A stretch of 64,000 nucleotides of DNA, taken from positions 75,083,522 through 75,147,521 of the forward strand of contig CM055899.1 in the NCBI GenBank assembly GCA_029582155.1, given 5' to 3'. The notes beneath the pieces were generated by a model that saw only the letters and a list, made by a program, of their open reading frames with translations, made no database searches and was not told where the DNA came from. Position numbers and translations under genes: made by a program. This document shows, piece after piece, positions 1 through 11,564 of the stretch (position 1 is its first letter; every line of letters begins with the position of its first letter). The stretch is from Panopea generosa. Taxonomy: Eukaryota; Mollusca; Bivalvia; Adapedonta; Hiatellidae.

Positions 1-700
1 ATATACATCGAAACAGGAATTCGGCCGAGACCAGATAAGTGGTTCGAGCTATGTATGGTGTTCCTGCCATCCGTGCTCGAGTCATCGAAGTTCTACTGTA
101 CTGCCGTATTGTTGATCTTAACCAACATGATTATTATGCAATGTATCTACGTTATTTTACCTTTTCCGGGTTTTGCCCAAATGTTAAACATCCCAGAGCG
201 ATATTTGACACCTTTAATCCTGATTTTCCCAAAAAGTTATACTCCATTGTAGGTGTAGCCATTCCGTTTTGATATATGAAATCGATCTAACGTACAATGC
301 CTTATATTAAGTACGTATAAACATGTCCATGCCTATTGAACGTATACAAAATATAGACTGAACAAAACTTCTAACAAAACCCCGGATAAAATTGGCTGAA
401 TACACTTTATATGTAAACCAAATAATATTATTTGAAATTTTATACATATATATATATATTATTTATCAAAGTGACAGGTACAATACATTTTAAAATTACA
501 ATATTTGCAAGAGCGTCAGTACATGCAAAGAAATACCCAGCCTAGTAAGGCTTCTCAGTCACTATGTTATCAAAATTTCAATAAATTTAACACATATATA
601 ATGATGAAAAATTTCATGGCATTGTTAACCATATACGATAAAACAACAACAAAATAAAATGAACAACAAAATTGATCAATCAATGCAATGAATAAAAAAG
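1..700. other. No gene recognised
   Basis: A+T-rich DNA. Two overlapping open segments of 65-77 codons lie at 39-272 on the plus strand in different frames; neither shows a recognisable domain or a splice context, and the overlap suggests chance. Nothing else could be supported here. Confidence 0.5.
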
Positions 701-719
701 TGTTTAGATTTGTCTCGTT

Positions 720-2560
720 TATAGAGCACTTTTTATAAATTTTCCGATAGATATAATTGAGCTTTTATTTTGTAATAATTTACCAATTTTACTTATATAA
801 GATTGATTTGTATCGCATAATTCAACTATTTTTGCATTCAAATTTTCACGTAAATGATCAAATTTGGAGCAACAAAATATGAGATATATTTAATCTTCGA
901 CAATATTTAAATTGCATTGCTTACAGAATCTCTGGCCTCTAGGTGAACCAATATAATGAGCCGTCTCGATTGCAATGGGAATGGTACCGGAACGTAGTTG
1001 TATTATTCACGATCTTAAATTTTTGTTAAGGTTCATTAAAAAACATATTACCCGCAATCGTATTCAAGTTTGATATTTTTATATATAATTAGCTTACTTT
1101 GGGAATTTATATCAATAGTCCATTTTGTTTTATAATTATGCAGTAAAGAGTACGGACATCTCGGATAAATGTGGTGTTATGAAAACTTCTTATTGACAAG
1201 GAATTAAAGTCACATTCTTTATCAATTTCTTTGAATATAGATTTAACACCGGAAGACCAATTATTTAACATCTTAAATAATCATATAAAAATATTTTTTG
1301 TTAACCGTCTATTATCCATTGCTATTATTTTTTTTCAAAACCGTAAAGATTTATTTTACGTCTTATGTGTGGGCTTCCCCATCCCATATCACCTTGAATA
1401 ACAGGTGTAGATGTACATTTATGTACGCCTAAAAATAATTTTATAACGCGATTATGTAGTGTGTCAGTTTTAGAATAACTTTTGAATCCCCATACATTGG
1501 ATGCATAGTCCATTATAGGTACTATTCTTGCATCATCAACTTTACTGTATGTAGCAAACATTAGGTCACTTTTATTAAACAAATTTGATACAAGACTAGA
1601 AAATGCTCTATAAGCTGATTCCGTTAAAACATAAGCAGTTTCAGTAAAATCTAGATATTCATTTAAAACGACACCAAGATATTGATAGTTATGACATATT
1701 TCAATAATTTTATCACCAATATTAAAAATACCTGCAGTAACATTTTTTTTATTTTCTCACGAAAATGAATAATTTTTGTCTTACTCGTATTTACTCTCAT
1801 TTTGTTTACTGAACACAACAAATTGAGATCTTCTAACATACACTGCTCTTCGTTTGGGGCTATAAAAACTATATCATCAGCAAAATGTAATATACTGACT
1901 GAAAGTTCAGGGTTTAATATGACACCTTTGTCAAGACTTTTTATTTCAAATGCAAGATCGTTGATAAAAATTGGAAAAAAGCGTTGGAGAAATAACATCC
2001 TCTTGCTTTACACCACTACATATATCAAATAAATCTGTATATTTACCATTTACATCAATGGTGGCTTTACATTCTTCATATAAACTTTTAATTGATTAAA
2101 AAATATTGCCTGATACACCTATTTTTACCAATTTTATTTATAAAATATATCTATTAATACAATCAAAAGCTTTTTCCATATCAACAAAACACGTATATGT
2201 ATCTTAATTTTGTTAAATAGAATATGTGTTCTTCACAAGAACTTTTTTTGTCGAAAACCATTTTTTTCATCTTCTATAGCATCATTTGCTTCTAGAAAAT
2301 TTTACCAATCGTATATTAAGAATATTTGCATAGAGTTTACATACCGTAGATATAAGACTAATCCGACGAACGACAATTTGAAGGAACTCTTGGGTCATTT
2401 TTTGTGTTCTTCGATATAGGTTTTATAATAGATTTCGACCATATAGAAGGTACAATATGCGACTTCAGACATTCATTAAATAAAGAGTTTAACAATTTGA
2501 TTGATGGATAATTTTTAAAAACTTCAGGCAATCGCTTCCAACTGCCATGAACATGTTTAC
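720..2560 (-). mobile_element. Decayed non-LTR retrotransposon, reverse transcriptase fragment
   Basis: Reading leftwards, successive frames give pieces of a LINE reverse transcriptase. About 2550-2400 has the text VPSIWSKSIIKPI; about 2360-2220 has STVCKLYANILNIRLVK and the NGFR-type block followed by SCEEHIF; about 2190 has FVDMEKAFDCINR (motif A); about 2010 has GVKQEDVISPTLFPIFINDL; about 1880 has the catalytic FADDIVF (motif C). 1325-1582 is the downstream thumb/connection part with FLGVHK and QGDMGW, and about 980-880 ends in a Cys-rich text, FCKQCNLNIVED, typical of the C-terminus. Many stops and frameshifts separate the pieces, so the copy is dead. The 5' part (endonuclease) is absent. 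The clade could not be fixed by eye. Confidence 0.85.
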
Positions 2561-2606
2561 GTGTAAGGCATTATATTGTTACATTTTAATAAATTTCATT
2601 TAAAAT

Positions 2607-3389
2607 TGACGTCACACTGATAAATACTACAGTGTCTAACCTGGTAAGTTCTTTGTTTCCATTCAATTAATTGACTTGATATGCGACTTCCGTACGGAAC
2701 CAAATCAATTGTTTTCTGTGACTATTTTCTGTGCATGTGCATTGAGTGCACGGATAGTTCCGGAAATTCGAAACCATGCCCGGAATGTTTACGGAGATAA
2801 ATGTAGATAGATAGATTTTTCTTTATTTAAGTCTCATCATGGTTAATACACAGTATACTTAACAATTAGCCATGCCATTCTATAAAAAATTATAAAACAC
2901 TATAGTTACATGTAAAACATATCAATACATAGTTTAAACCATTTTATTACTATTTATATCACTGTGTATTTGCCATGCACGGTGATTTATCATAAAATGC
3001 ACGTATTTTTCATGGCCATTAATGTGAACGTGGTAAAACCGAGATTTTTCTAATATTTACACATTGAATGGTCAAGCGTATATGTTGTAAATATTTAAGA
3101 CGTATGGCTTGTAATTTAAAAGTTATTGTAAATCAGTCTATTTAGAAGATTTGTTCAGTATATATAGTCAAGGATTTTAAAAATTCTAAAATTGCTTGAT
3201 ATAGCTAGTTAACGTATCATCCTATTCAAATCCGTTGAATCGAACAGAAGAGCGTGTAAAATGTCCGTCACACTATTCCTTACAAGTTTCTTTGTTATAT
3301 CAATGGAAATACATTAAGTAATATATTGATTTTTTCTTTGATATATGGTTACGACTAGGGTGTCGGTTTTTGTTTCATGTTTTCTTTTT
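2607..3389 (+). repeat. Direct repeat, copy A (~0.78 kb)
   Basis: This segment starts with TGACGTCACACTGA and ends near a TTTCATGTTTTC block. It reappears in the same orientation at 6604-7405 and aligns nearly throughout, with scattered substitutions and a few short indels, including extra bases in the second copy near 7240-7275. The pair could be degenerate LTRs of an element whose interior has no gag or pol, or a dispersed repeat present twice. No primer-binding site was recognised after copy A and no clear target-site duplication was seen. Confidence 0.8.
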
Positions 3390-3534
3390 TCACAAACTAG
3401 AATTTTAACAAAACTATAATTGGCCTTTTCAAAACTTCACGTCCGTATTATGCAAAGATTGAAAGCTCTTGAACGAGTTTTGTGTGTATTATAATAGAAA
3501 GTATTAGTTTACTTAATTTCAACTACTTCAAATA

Positions 3535-3710
3535 TATGGATATGTGCGTCTGCATGCAAATGCGTGTATGTGTGTATAGTATGTATGAATGTATGTAGGT
3601 GTGTATGAGAGGGTATGTGCTGTATATATGCATGGGAACATAGGTTGTGTATGCATGAGTACTTTGTATGTGTGGGTGCTGTTTATATGTGTTTGTGTTG
3701 CACATATCAC
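3535..3710. repeat. TG/ATGT-rich simple repeat
   Basis: Irregular run of TATGTGTG, TATGTATG and related words. It opens several 60-codon frames on the minus strand (His/Tyr/Thr-rich) that are an artefact of the simple sequence. Confidence 0.8.
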
Positions 3711-4720
3711 ACTATTTAAATACCCTGTAATTTAACAGAAGTAATGTTTAATTGTAATAATGCAATATAGTAAAATATCGCTATGTTAGTTATTTACACT
3801 TCATTTCACTTTTAGGGAATTCAAGGTATTGTGCCGGTAGTGTACTATTCTGTTATCGATATCGAGTTTTGTTGCTCAGACGGCTCTCACCCGACCCGAT
3901 TGTTTGTTTTATCATTCTTATTCTTCTTACGTTCTGACAATGTGAATTGTAATATATAAAGTAGGGCTCGGTTAGTTATTTTCCTCAGACAAAGAATGGT
4001 AGCAGGAAGAGTGTTTATCACCCTTCCATAATGCAATCCGAGCTGCATTTAAACATTTTTGGCTCACTATATGAGGTGAGATCCCCGTTCCGTGAGCTGG
4101 AAACATGCAGAGAAATACTACATGGCTAACAACCTCATACCAGATGTAATCTGTAAATAGGAGGCTATGGTAAGTGTGTAATGTAAGTAATAAGGTTAGG
4201 ATAAGCTGTAGTGTAGCTGTAATTAAAGCACACGTGTGAAAAGTCGCGGGGCCGACAAAGCGACGCGTAAGCAGCCGCCCTTCCCGTAGTAGCGCCGCCT
4301 GTTCAATTAATATTTGTCTTTAACATGTCTGTCTATTCAGTAGCTGCGAGTACATGTTAATAAAGACTTCAAGAGGCTAGGGTTAGTTATAATAATAAAT
4401 ACGCAACCCTATCCCTCACAAAATCACCGATATGTGTAATTTCACTAAATTTGTAATGGTCGTAATGTTTACTTTTTAATTGCTCTAAAATGTTCTAAAA
4501 CACATTTTCTAAAAATAATTGAACTTGAAAATATTTTTGACAGATTTTTATAAATAATAAGCTTACTGAGTGGTTCTCTTGCAGCAGTGGCGGGAGAAAG
4601 GGAGACACTAATACATCACAAAAAGCATTCATTCGACGTCTCTTTTCTAGTTGATTACTCTCTTAGGTAAAATACTGTGCTATTAATCTATATGTGAGTT
4701 TTAAGATTTATAAAGCTGTA

Positions 4721-4890
4721 CAGTAGAACTTCGATTGCTCGAACCTGATGTATACATCCGGGGTATTTTGTCCGTGTACGAGAAAAAGGCTGAGGAGTTC
4801 CGAATGGATAATTTACTAACCACCGGACAAGAACGATTAAGTGCTATATTCAATGAAGGATAAACTAACACAGGATCGAATATTCTACTG
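4721..4890. mobile_element. Short terminal-inverted-repeat element (MITE)
   Basis: It begins CAGTAGAACTTCGATTGCTC and ends GATCGAATATTCTACTG, imperfect inverted repeats of about 18-20 bp, with TA on the left flank and TT on the right. CAGT-type termini resemble pogo/Tigger-like elements of the Tc1/mariner superfamily. It is non-coding and about 170 bp long. Confidence 0.55.
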
Positions 4891-5275
4891 TTAGTCTATT
4901 AAAATACTTTCGCTGCGACTCAAACCACTCACCATGAAGACAACCATGGAAATCATTTTCGGCAGTAAAACACTACTCAACACTTTCACCACTGAAAACC
5001 ATTATTATCTTATCCAGTGTGGTTACAGGTGGTATTCTCATAGATAGTACATGTACACATTACTTTACATCAGCAATGGCTCGGTTTCAAGCAGTTGAAT
5101 TGCATTTATTAACACACTCGAAAACTAAACAATGAAACCTGTAACCTTTAAGCATGAAACCTGAAACCATTAGTATTCACGTATCACTTTATTTTCAGTC
5201 ATTAAACAAATTGTAACTTATCAACGTAGTACATGACCCTTTTTAAAAGCAGTTCAATAACCACAAACGCGGCCT

Positions 5276-5412
5276 GTTTGCTTCCAGCCTCTGAGGCTCC
5301 CCTCATTGTCTCTTCATTTCCGCTGAGACCATCCTCACTGCCTCTTCATTCCCTCTGTGGCTCTCCTCCGTATCACTGAGGCCCTCCTCATTGCCAAGCC
5401 ACACAGGCGCAG
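5276..5412. repeat. Short imperfect repeat patch (CCTCATTG/CCTCTTCATT)
   Basis: A locally GC-richer patch in which blocks of roughly 30-45 bp of the type CTGAGGCTCCCCTCATTG and CTCCTCATTGCC recur three times. No open reading frame of interest is present. Confidence 0.5.
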
Positions 5413-6603
5413 CGCTCCCTATAGGTTTTATACATTTGTCGTTAACAGACTGTGACTGTAAAAGCAGACGATATCCATGTATACATCCCAGACAATTTTG
5501 ATTTATTTATAAATTTGACAATCATTGCATATCGTATAGCACGCACTTAGTGTAAATCGATAAAATCTTCCATATAAATTATTATAATGTCAACAGTTTA
5601 GTCTAAAATACTCTCCTAATTAGAGGCCTCGTTCAAAATTGATGTTACTTTTTTTAAGAAAATCTATTTTGCTGTACTCTCCGAATAACTGCAAGTTGAA
5701 TTAGAAGTTGTCTGAAATGTCAGATTAACTAAATTAATAGATTGTTGATGATTTTAAGATTGATGTTTTACTCGGAGGTCTTTTACACGGAGTAATATAG
5801 TGTTTAAAGATTTTTTAGACACGTTTCACCTCAATTTCCAAAGCGACCTATTGCAAAATCAGATGACACATATAAAGGTAGAAATTAATAGTGTCATCAT
5901 GTGAGCTACTATTGGTAACCATCACAATGAAAGCCCATAGTAAATCATGCCTTTATGCTCTCATTTTGAAAGGCCATACCATGGCACTATGTTTGTAGTA
6001 GTATTAAACAAAATTAGGACATTTGACGCTATTAAATACATCACCTTACCCACGTGTATATAAGTAAAAGAAAGTCACAGAATGATCTAGAATGCGGAAT
6101 CTTGAGTATAATGGTGTGGTATTGCGAAGGTATCCAACATAACGTTTTGAATAATATGCGAAACATCACTGAACATCATACATTTATCAGCGGCATACAC
6201 AAGCATGCCTTACTCTAAAGCAGTACCAATCTTTAACATAGTGCTTTTATCATGAATTATATAGAATGTGCAGCTGAACATCAGCACATTCAACGATTCC
6301 AAAATCAGCTACTGTCAAAGAGACGATAATCGGAGATTAAATGTGTTAAAAGTATGTACGAATTAAAAACAATGTCGGTCTTTAAAAAGAGAACGGTTGT
6401 TGGCGCGAAAATGATGACGCGGATGGCACGAGTTGTTTAGCAGCGTAATAGTAAGCACGTTACAGGGACAGCGTGAGAGTTGTTGAACAACTCAATATGG
6501 ACCACGTGACATGTGTAAGGATAAAAAGGGGGAAATGATAAAAGGGGCCCCTCGTGCATGTGAATCGGGGATAGGATAAATGGGGCCCTGCCTATAATAC
6601 TAC

Positions 6604-7405
6604 TGACGTCACACTGACAAATACTACTGTGTCTAACCTAGTAAGTTCTTTGTTTCCATTCAATTATTGACTTGGTATGTGACTTCCGCACGGAACCTAA
6701 TCAATTATTGTTAGTGACTATTTCCTGTGCATGTGCATTGAGTGCTCGGATAGCTTCGGAAATTCAAAGCCATGTTCGGAATGTTTACGGAGATAAACGC
6801 ACATAGATAGATACTTCGTTATTTAAGTCTCATCATGGTTAATACACAGTGTACTTAACAATTAGGCATGCAATTCTATAAAGAATTATAAAGACAATAG
6901 TTACATGTAAAACATATCAATACATATTTTAAACCATTTTATCATTATTAATATCACTGTGCATTTGCCATACACGGTGATTTATCATAAAATGAACGTA
7001 TTTTTCATGGCAAGAAATGTGAACGTGGTAAAACCGAAGTTTCTTCTAATAATTACACGTTGAATGGTCAAGAGTATATGTTGTAAATATTAAAGACGTA
7101 TGGCTTGTAATTCAAAAGTTATTGTAAATCAATCTATTTAGAAGTTTTGTTCAGTATATATAGTCAAGGATTTTGAAAATTTTAAAATTGCTTGATATAG
7201 CTAGTTAACGACTTATCCTATTCAAGTCCGTTGAACCGATAATTTTGAATGGAATGGAAGAGCGTGTAATTTGGTTTATGTCCGTCATGATATTCCCTAC
7301 CAGTTTCTTTGTTATATCAATGGAAATACATTAAATAGAATATAGATTTGTTCTCTGATATATGGTTACGACTAGGGTGTCGGTTTTTGCTTCACGTTTT
7401 CTTTA
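6604..7405 (+). repeat. Direct repeat, copy B (~0.8 kb)
   Basis: Second copy of the 2607-3389 segment in the same orientation, starting TGACGTCACACTGA. Conserved blocks include the CATGGTTAATACACAG region near 6835 and TATGGTTACGACTAGGGTGT near 7360. The copy has its own indels, so the duplication is not recent. Confidence 0.8.
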
Positions 7406-8630
7406 AGTTTTTACATTATCATATTGGATTTTATGTAAAAAGAAATGATTTTTTTAACAATAGCAATTACATGAATAATTGTCTATCACGTTTTCACATA
7501 AAACAGCAAAACAATAACAATACACACATCGAATAATTGTCTATCAAGTTTTCACATAAAACAGCAAAACAATATATGTTCCTAATATGTTCTATATAAA
7601 AATATTCAAAACATGTTTTCGGCGGCCACTTTTAAGGTCTTATAAACCTTAGTTGTGGTTTTTTGCCAGCCTATTTCAACGTATACGTTTATTGCAAATA
7701 AAATTTTCTTTATGATGATAGTTAGATATAAAAATAGAAAAAATGCATCTTGCTTCCATTTGATTTGAAAATAAGATAAAATGTAATTCTGATTTATTTT
7801 CTGTGTGCCCAGTACAGCATACTATTGTACCCAATACAGTGTATTATTGTTCCCAATTAAATACAGTATGTATGTCGCTATATCAGCCGGCTATATGCAG
7901 ATGTTGGTCAGTTCCGAAATGTTTTATAAACACATGATGATATTGCAAGTTATGTGTAGTTTAAAGTGTTGCTTTTATTTATGTATTTTACTTCTATTCT
8001 TAAGCTTAGATTTATTTTAATTTCATATTTTATCAAAAGAACCTTCAAAAAACTTCAAATTCAAGTACATTTCTTTTGTAATCCAAAACATTACTTAATG
8101 ATTTATTTTTTCGCACAAATTTATGTTTTAATGTCTGCATTATGGAATAATTCAGTGAACATAAAAGAAAATTCATGAAAGAGTACGTATAAACGGGATA
8201 CTAGTACTCAATTTATATCACTGCATTCTTAAACACCAAAACCAGCGACTCTATAACAATAATACTTTTTACGCAAGGCATATTAATTGAATAAAGAGAT
8301 TTGATAATGTAATTGGTTGATAATTACGTTAATACAGCATAATTAACATATCATTGTTTTGAATTACTCAATTTAAAACATAATCTCCACATATATGAAA
8401 ATATTGCTAATTATTTCTCAATTGATTTGATCTGATAATCGTTTTTTAAGATATTTTTAAATATGTGCATTAGTGTTTTTTTTTCTTCTTCAGCTTTTTA
8501 ATTCGAAACTTGGTTTATTGTAGATTTTAGTATAAAGATAAGCAATATTTTACATAGAGCTTTATCATGTCAAATTAATGTGCTTTGTATTGATATGCAT
8601 AATTTATGTTTTATAATATCTCTTATAATT
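7406..8630. other. A+T-rich, no gene recognised
   Basis: Low-complexity A+T-rich DNA. The segment TTTTCACATAAAACAGCAAA occurs twice, at about 7491 and 7551, as a short tandem duplication of about 60 bp. Open segments at 7805-8178 overlap in two frames and have no recognisable domain. Confidence 0.5.
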
Positions 8631-8637
8631 CTTTTTA

Positions 8638-8815
8638 CCGACAATGAGTGTTATATTGACCTATTGGTTATGACATTGAACCGACAATGAGTGTTATATT
8701 GACCTATTGGTTATGATATTGAACCGACAATGAGTGTTATATTTACCTATTGGTTATGATATTGAACCGACAATGAGTGTTATATTGACCTATTGGTTAT
8801 GATATTGACCCGATC
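8638..8815. repeat. 43-bp tandem repeat, about 4 copies
   Basis: The unit CCGACAATGAGTGTTATATT followed by GACCTATTGGTTATGACATTGAA repeats four times almost unchanged, then decays in a fifth partial copy (CCGATCATGAGTGTCATTTT). No coding role is evident. Confidence 0.9.
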
Positions 8816-8819
8816 ATGA

Positions 8820-9830
8820 GTGTCATTTTGGCCCATTTTCGTATCGTATCATATGAACATTCTACTGGATGACATTGTTATTATTATATTTTACCTAATT
8901 TTTCCAAAAGAATATAACCTCGACTTGGGTTTGTGAAATGTCCATGTATGTGTATATTCAAACACTAAAATATTGGTTGACTGATACAGTCATATTTTAA
9001 TACTATTATAAATTAGGTGATTTGCGTTGGAAAGTTTTGATTTATAATAAACAAAACGTCAAACATGCACTGGTGACATTGAAAACTGTTTTATGAGGAT
9101 ACTGTTTCAAATAGTGTACATTGTACTGTGTGGGTTAAATAATAATTATATTAATTGTATATCATGTTTATCTATTTTAAGTCTTTTACCAGGCGGATGC
9201 ATGGTACCAAATACAACATGTTATTGAATAAAATTAAACAATATATTGTTATAATCTTAGTGGACATCAGCTGTATTAAAAAAAAGATGTTTTACGGTGG
9301 TAAACTGACCACTCTTGGTTCATATATAGTTATTGGTGATTGCAGGTACTATACACATGTATAACCATACCTGTTTTCTCACCTGTACTTCAGCAGTGTG
9401 TGCACGAATATTCTACCCTGTATTGTGCTTAGTCTATGTATTGTTTCATATTGATCAGTGTGAACAATATCAATCAATGCTTTTTGCTCATTTAAATGTG
9501 TTGGTATAAGCAGTTATATTGTAGTCCAATAAAACAAACTGAAATTGTAAATCTATTGAGGAAATATTTGGCACATCGTTGCATTGATTTTTACTTAAAA
9601 CTGTGTAAAATATAATTATATGTCAAATACGCTTAACTGAAATGAAATCATTCTAGTTATAGCTTGAAACGTCTAATACAGGTATCTTATCATTTTTTAT
9701 AACGCTTCTATAGTATAATCTCTGCAACATATAAATCTGCTGTCTTACTACAAATGGTCACTAATACAGCAGGTTCCTTCAGGGAATGAAATGCGGTATT
9801 CTGTAACCCATAAACTCCTATATGTTCTCA
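8820..9830. other. A+T-rich, no gene recognised
   Basis: No domain, exon or repeat family recognised. A 69-codon open segment at 9155-9364 has no visible motif. Confidence 0.45.
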
Positions 9831-9939
9831 TACAATGGATGAAGAAGAAACATTTTGCTTTTTTCTATTCTCAAATTCTTTATTTTTTATGTTAATTGTA
9901 TCTTACTTCACTGGCTTTGGTATATTTATCGGATCATTT

Positions 9940-11255
9940 CGATGCAGATCACTCATTACTTTATACGCGTTTGATCTAAAAAGAAACTTTGATATTTTAG
10001 CATTTACTGAAGCGTGGCTTTATCCAACTACTGATACAAATGACATCATCTACGACAACTACCATATACCGTTTCGCAATGACAGACGTTTTAACACTCA
10101 TGGGGGGATTCTTGTATATATAGGTAACAGATTACATGCGATAAAAAGATATGATCTAGAGATACCTGGTTTTAAATGCCTTTGGTTAGAAATTCGCCTA
10201 AAAAATAAAATCATTTTGTTTGGTACATTTTATTGACCACCGAACTCGTCTGCCGCTATTCTTTAATCTATAGACGACTCTATTGGTCTTACATACGACA
10301 ATAACATGTCCGACATCATAATAACCGGTGACTTCAGTCTTAATACACCTAACCAACAATCAAACAGTAAAGTAATAAACATATCACAACAGTATAACTT
10401 AACTCAAATGGTTACTGAGCCAACTCATTTTACCGAAAATGCATCATCACTCATTGATTTATTCCTTGTATCCAATCCGACTTGCGTTATCAACTGCGGT
10501 GTAGGAGAACCTTTTTTAGACCAAAATGTACGTTATCATGGTCCAATATTTTATATTCTAAAGTATATTAAATCAGCTATCTATTGTTTCAAATGTAAAA
10601 TATGGAAATATAAGGGAGGAAAGTACCACCTTATAAAATAAAATGCATCACTTTATGATTGGAACTCCATCTTTGATAGTGGTATTGATATTTATGCCCT
10701 AAACATGTCTAATGTCATAAAATCACTAGCTGAAGAAACGATACCGTCAGAAATAGTAAATATTTGACCGTCTGACCCTCCATGGCTTCATAATGAAATC
10801 AGAAAGAAAATGCGACTAAGAAAACGAACTTATGACAAAGCAAAAAAGACAAACATAAAAAAATATGCTAATTTACAAAAGAATACGCAACGAAATCATA
10901 TTATTAATACAAAATCGTAAATACGAACATCTCAACAAACTTGCACACAAACTAAAAACTCAAATATTTCAAGCTCGAACTGGTGGAAAACTTTTATCAA
11001 ACCAAACTTCAAATTCAATCCCGGCATAAAACAGGAATGACATATTATACACTGACGACTACGAAAAGGCTAATATCTTAAACGACATCTTCACGTCCCA
11101 AACCTTTCTTAACGATGAACAGACATCCTTACCTGATATTCCTATTTGTCAAACAAGACCTCAATTAAACACTTTTGAAACTACACCATTAGAGGTTAAA
11201 CCCTTAAACTAGGAAAGGTGTCTGGCCCAGACTCTATAAATAATGTATACTCAAA
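9940..11255 (+). mobile_element. Truncated LINE: apurinic-type endonuclease plus start of RT
   Basis: From about 9960 the plus strand reads as a LINE endonuclease: FDILAFTEAWL, then HGGILVYIGNRL, then GFKCLWLEIRLKNK, interrupted by a stop at about 10234 and resumed from 10306 with IIITGDFSLNTPN and ASSLIDLFLVSNP, the usual order of the exonuclease-endonuclease-phosphatase fold. A linker with SDPPWLHNEIRKKMRLRKR follows near 10780. The RT entry text GKVSGPDSINN appears near 11210 and the element then stops, so it is cut before the RT catalytic motifs. Several stops and frameshifts make it non-functional. The 5' end is also missing. Confidence 0.85.
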
Positions 11256-11564
11256 GATAATTATGTGTTCCACTTTTTAATCATTCAAACAAGTACGGTT
11301 CCAAAGTTATGAAAAACTGCAAATGTAAATGAAAGTGTTACCTGTTTTATAGTTTAAACACAAATCGCATTTTGCTTTAGCACAATCAAGGATGCATATA
11401 AAACTGTTGTTAAGATCTATTTTGCCCCATTTTTGTCCTCAACCATCTGTCTAATAATAAATAATATACTCTAGCATAGATGTATGTTTTGATATTTAAG
11501 AGGATTGTTTCAGATGTTCGTGGGCTTACGTCATAACTTATAATTCTCGACGTAACTACCTTAA
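11256..11564. other. Spacer between LINE fragment and palindrome; nothing recognised
   Basis: About 300 bp of A+T-rich sequence with no open frame or repeat match noticed. Confidence 0.4.

Larger units (their letters stand above)
3390..6603. other. Interval between the direct repeats; no gene recognised
   Basis: No coding segment with a recognisable domain is present. It holds a TG/ATGT-rich simple repeat, a short TIR element, a GC-richer patch near 4230-4310, a CCTCTTCATT repeat patch and, at 6520-6600, two motifs of the type GATAAAxGGGGCCC in purine-rich context just left of the second repeat copy. The purine-rich stretch would be in roughly the right place for a polypurine tract if the flanking repeats are LTRs, but it does not directly abut the repeat. 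Confidence 0.6.

Noticed and set aside
2607..7405. Complete LTR retrotransposon
   Set aside because: No gag, protease, RT or integrase text, no primer-binding site and no CA terminus found; kept only as a direct repeat with an LTR hypothesis.
8638..8815. CRISPR array
   Set aside because: The 43-bp units are directly adjacent with no unique spacers; the setting is eukaryotic. The same applies to the other minisatellites.
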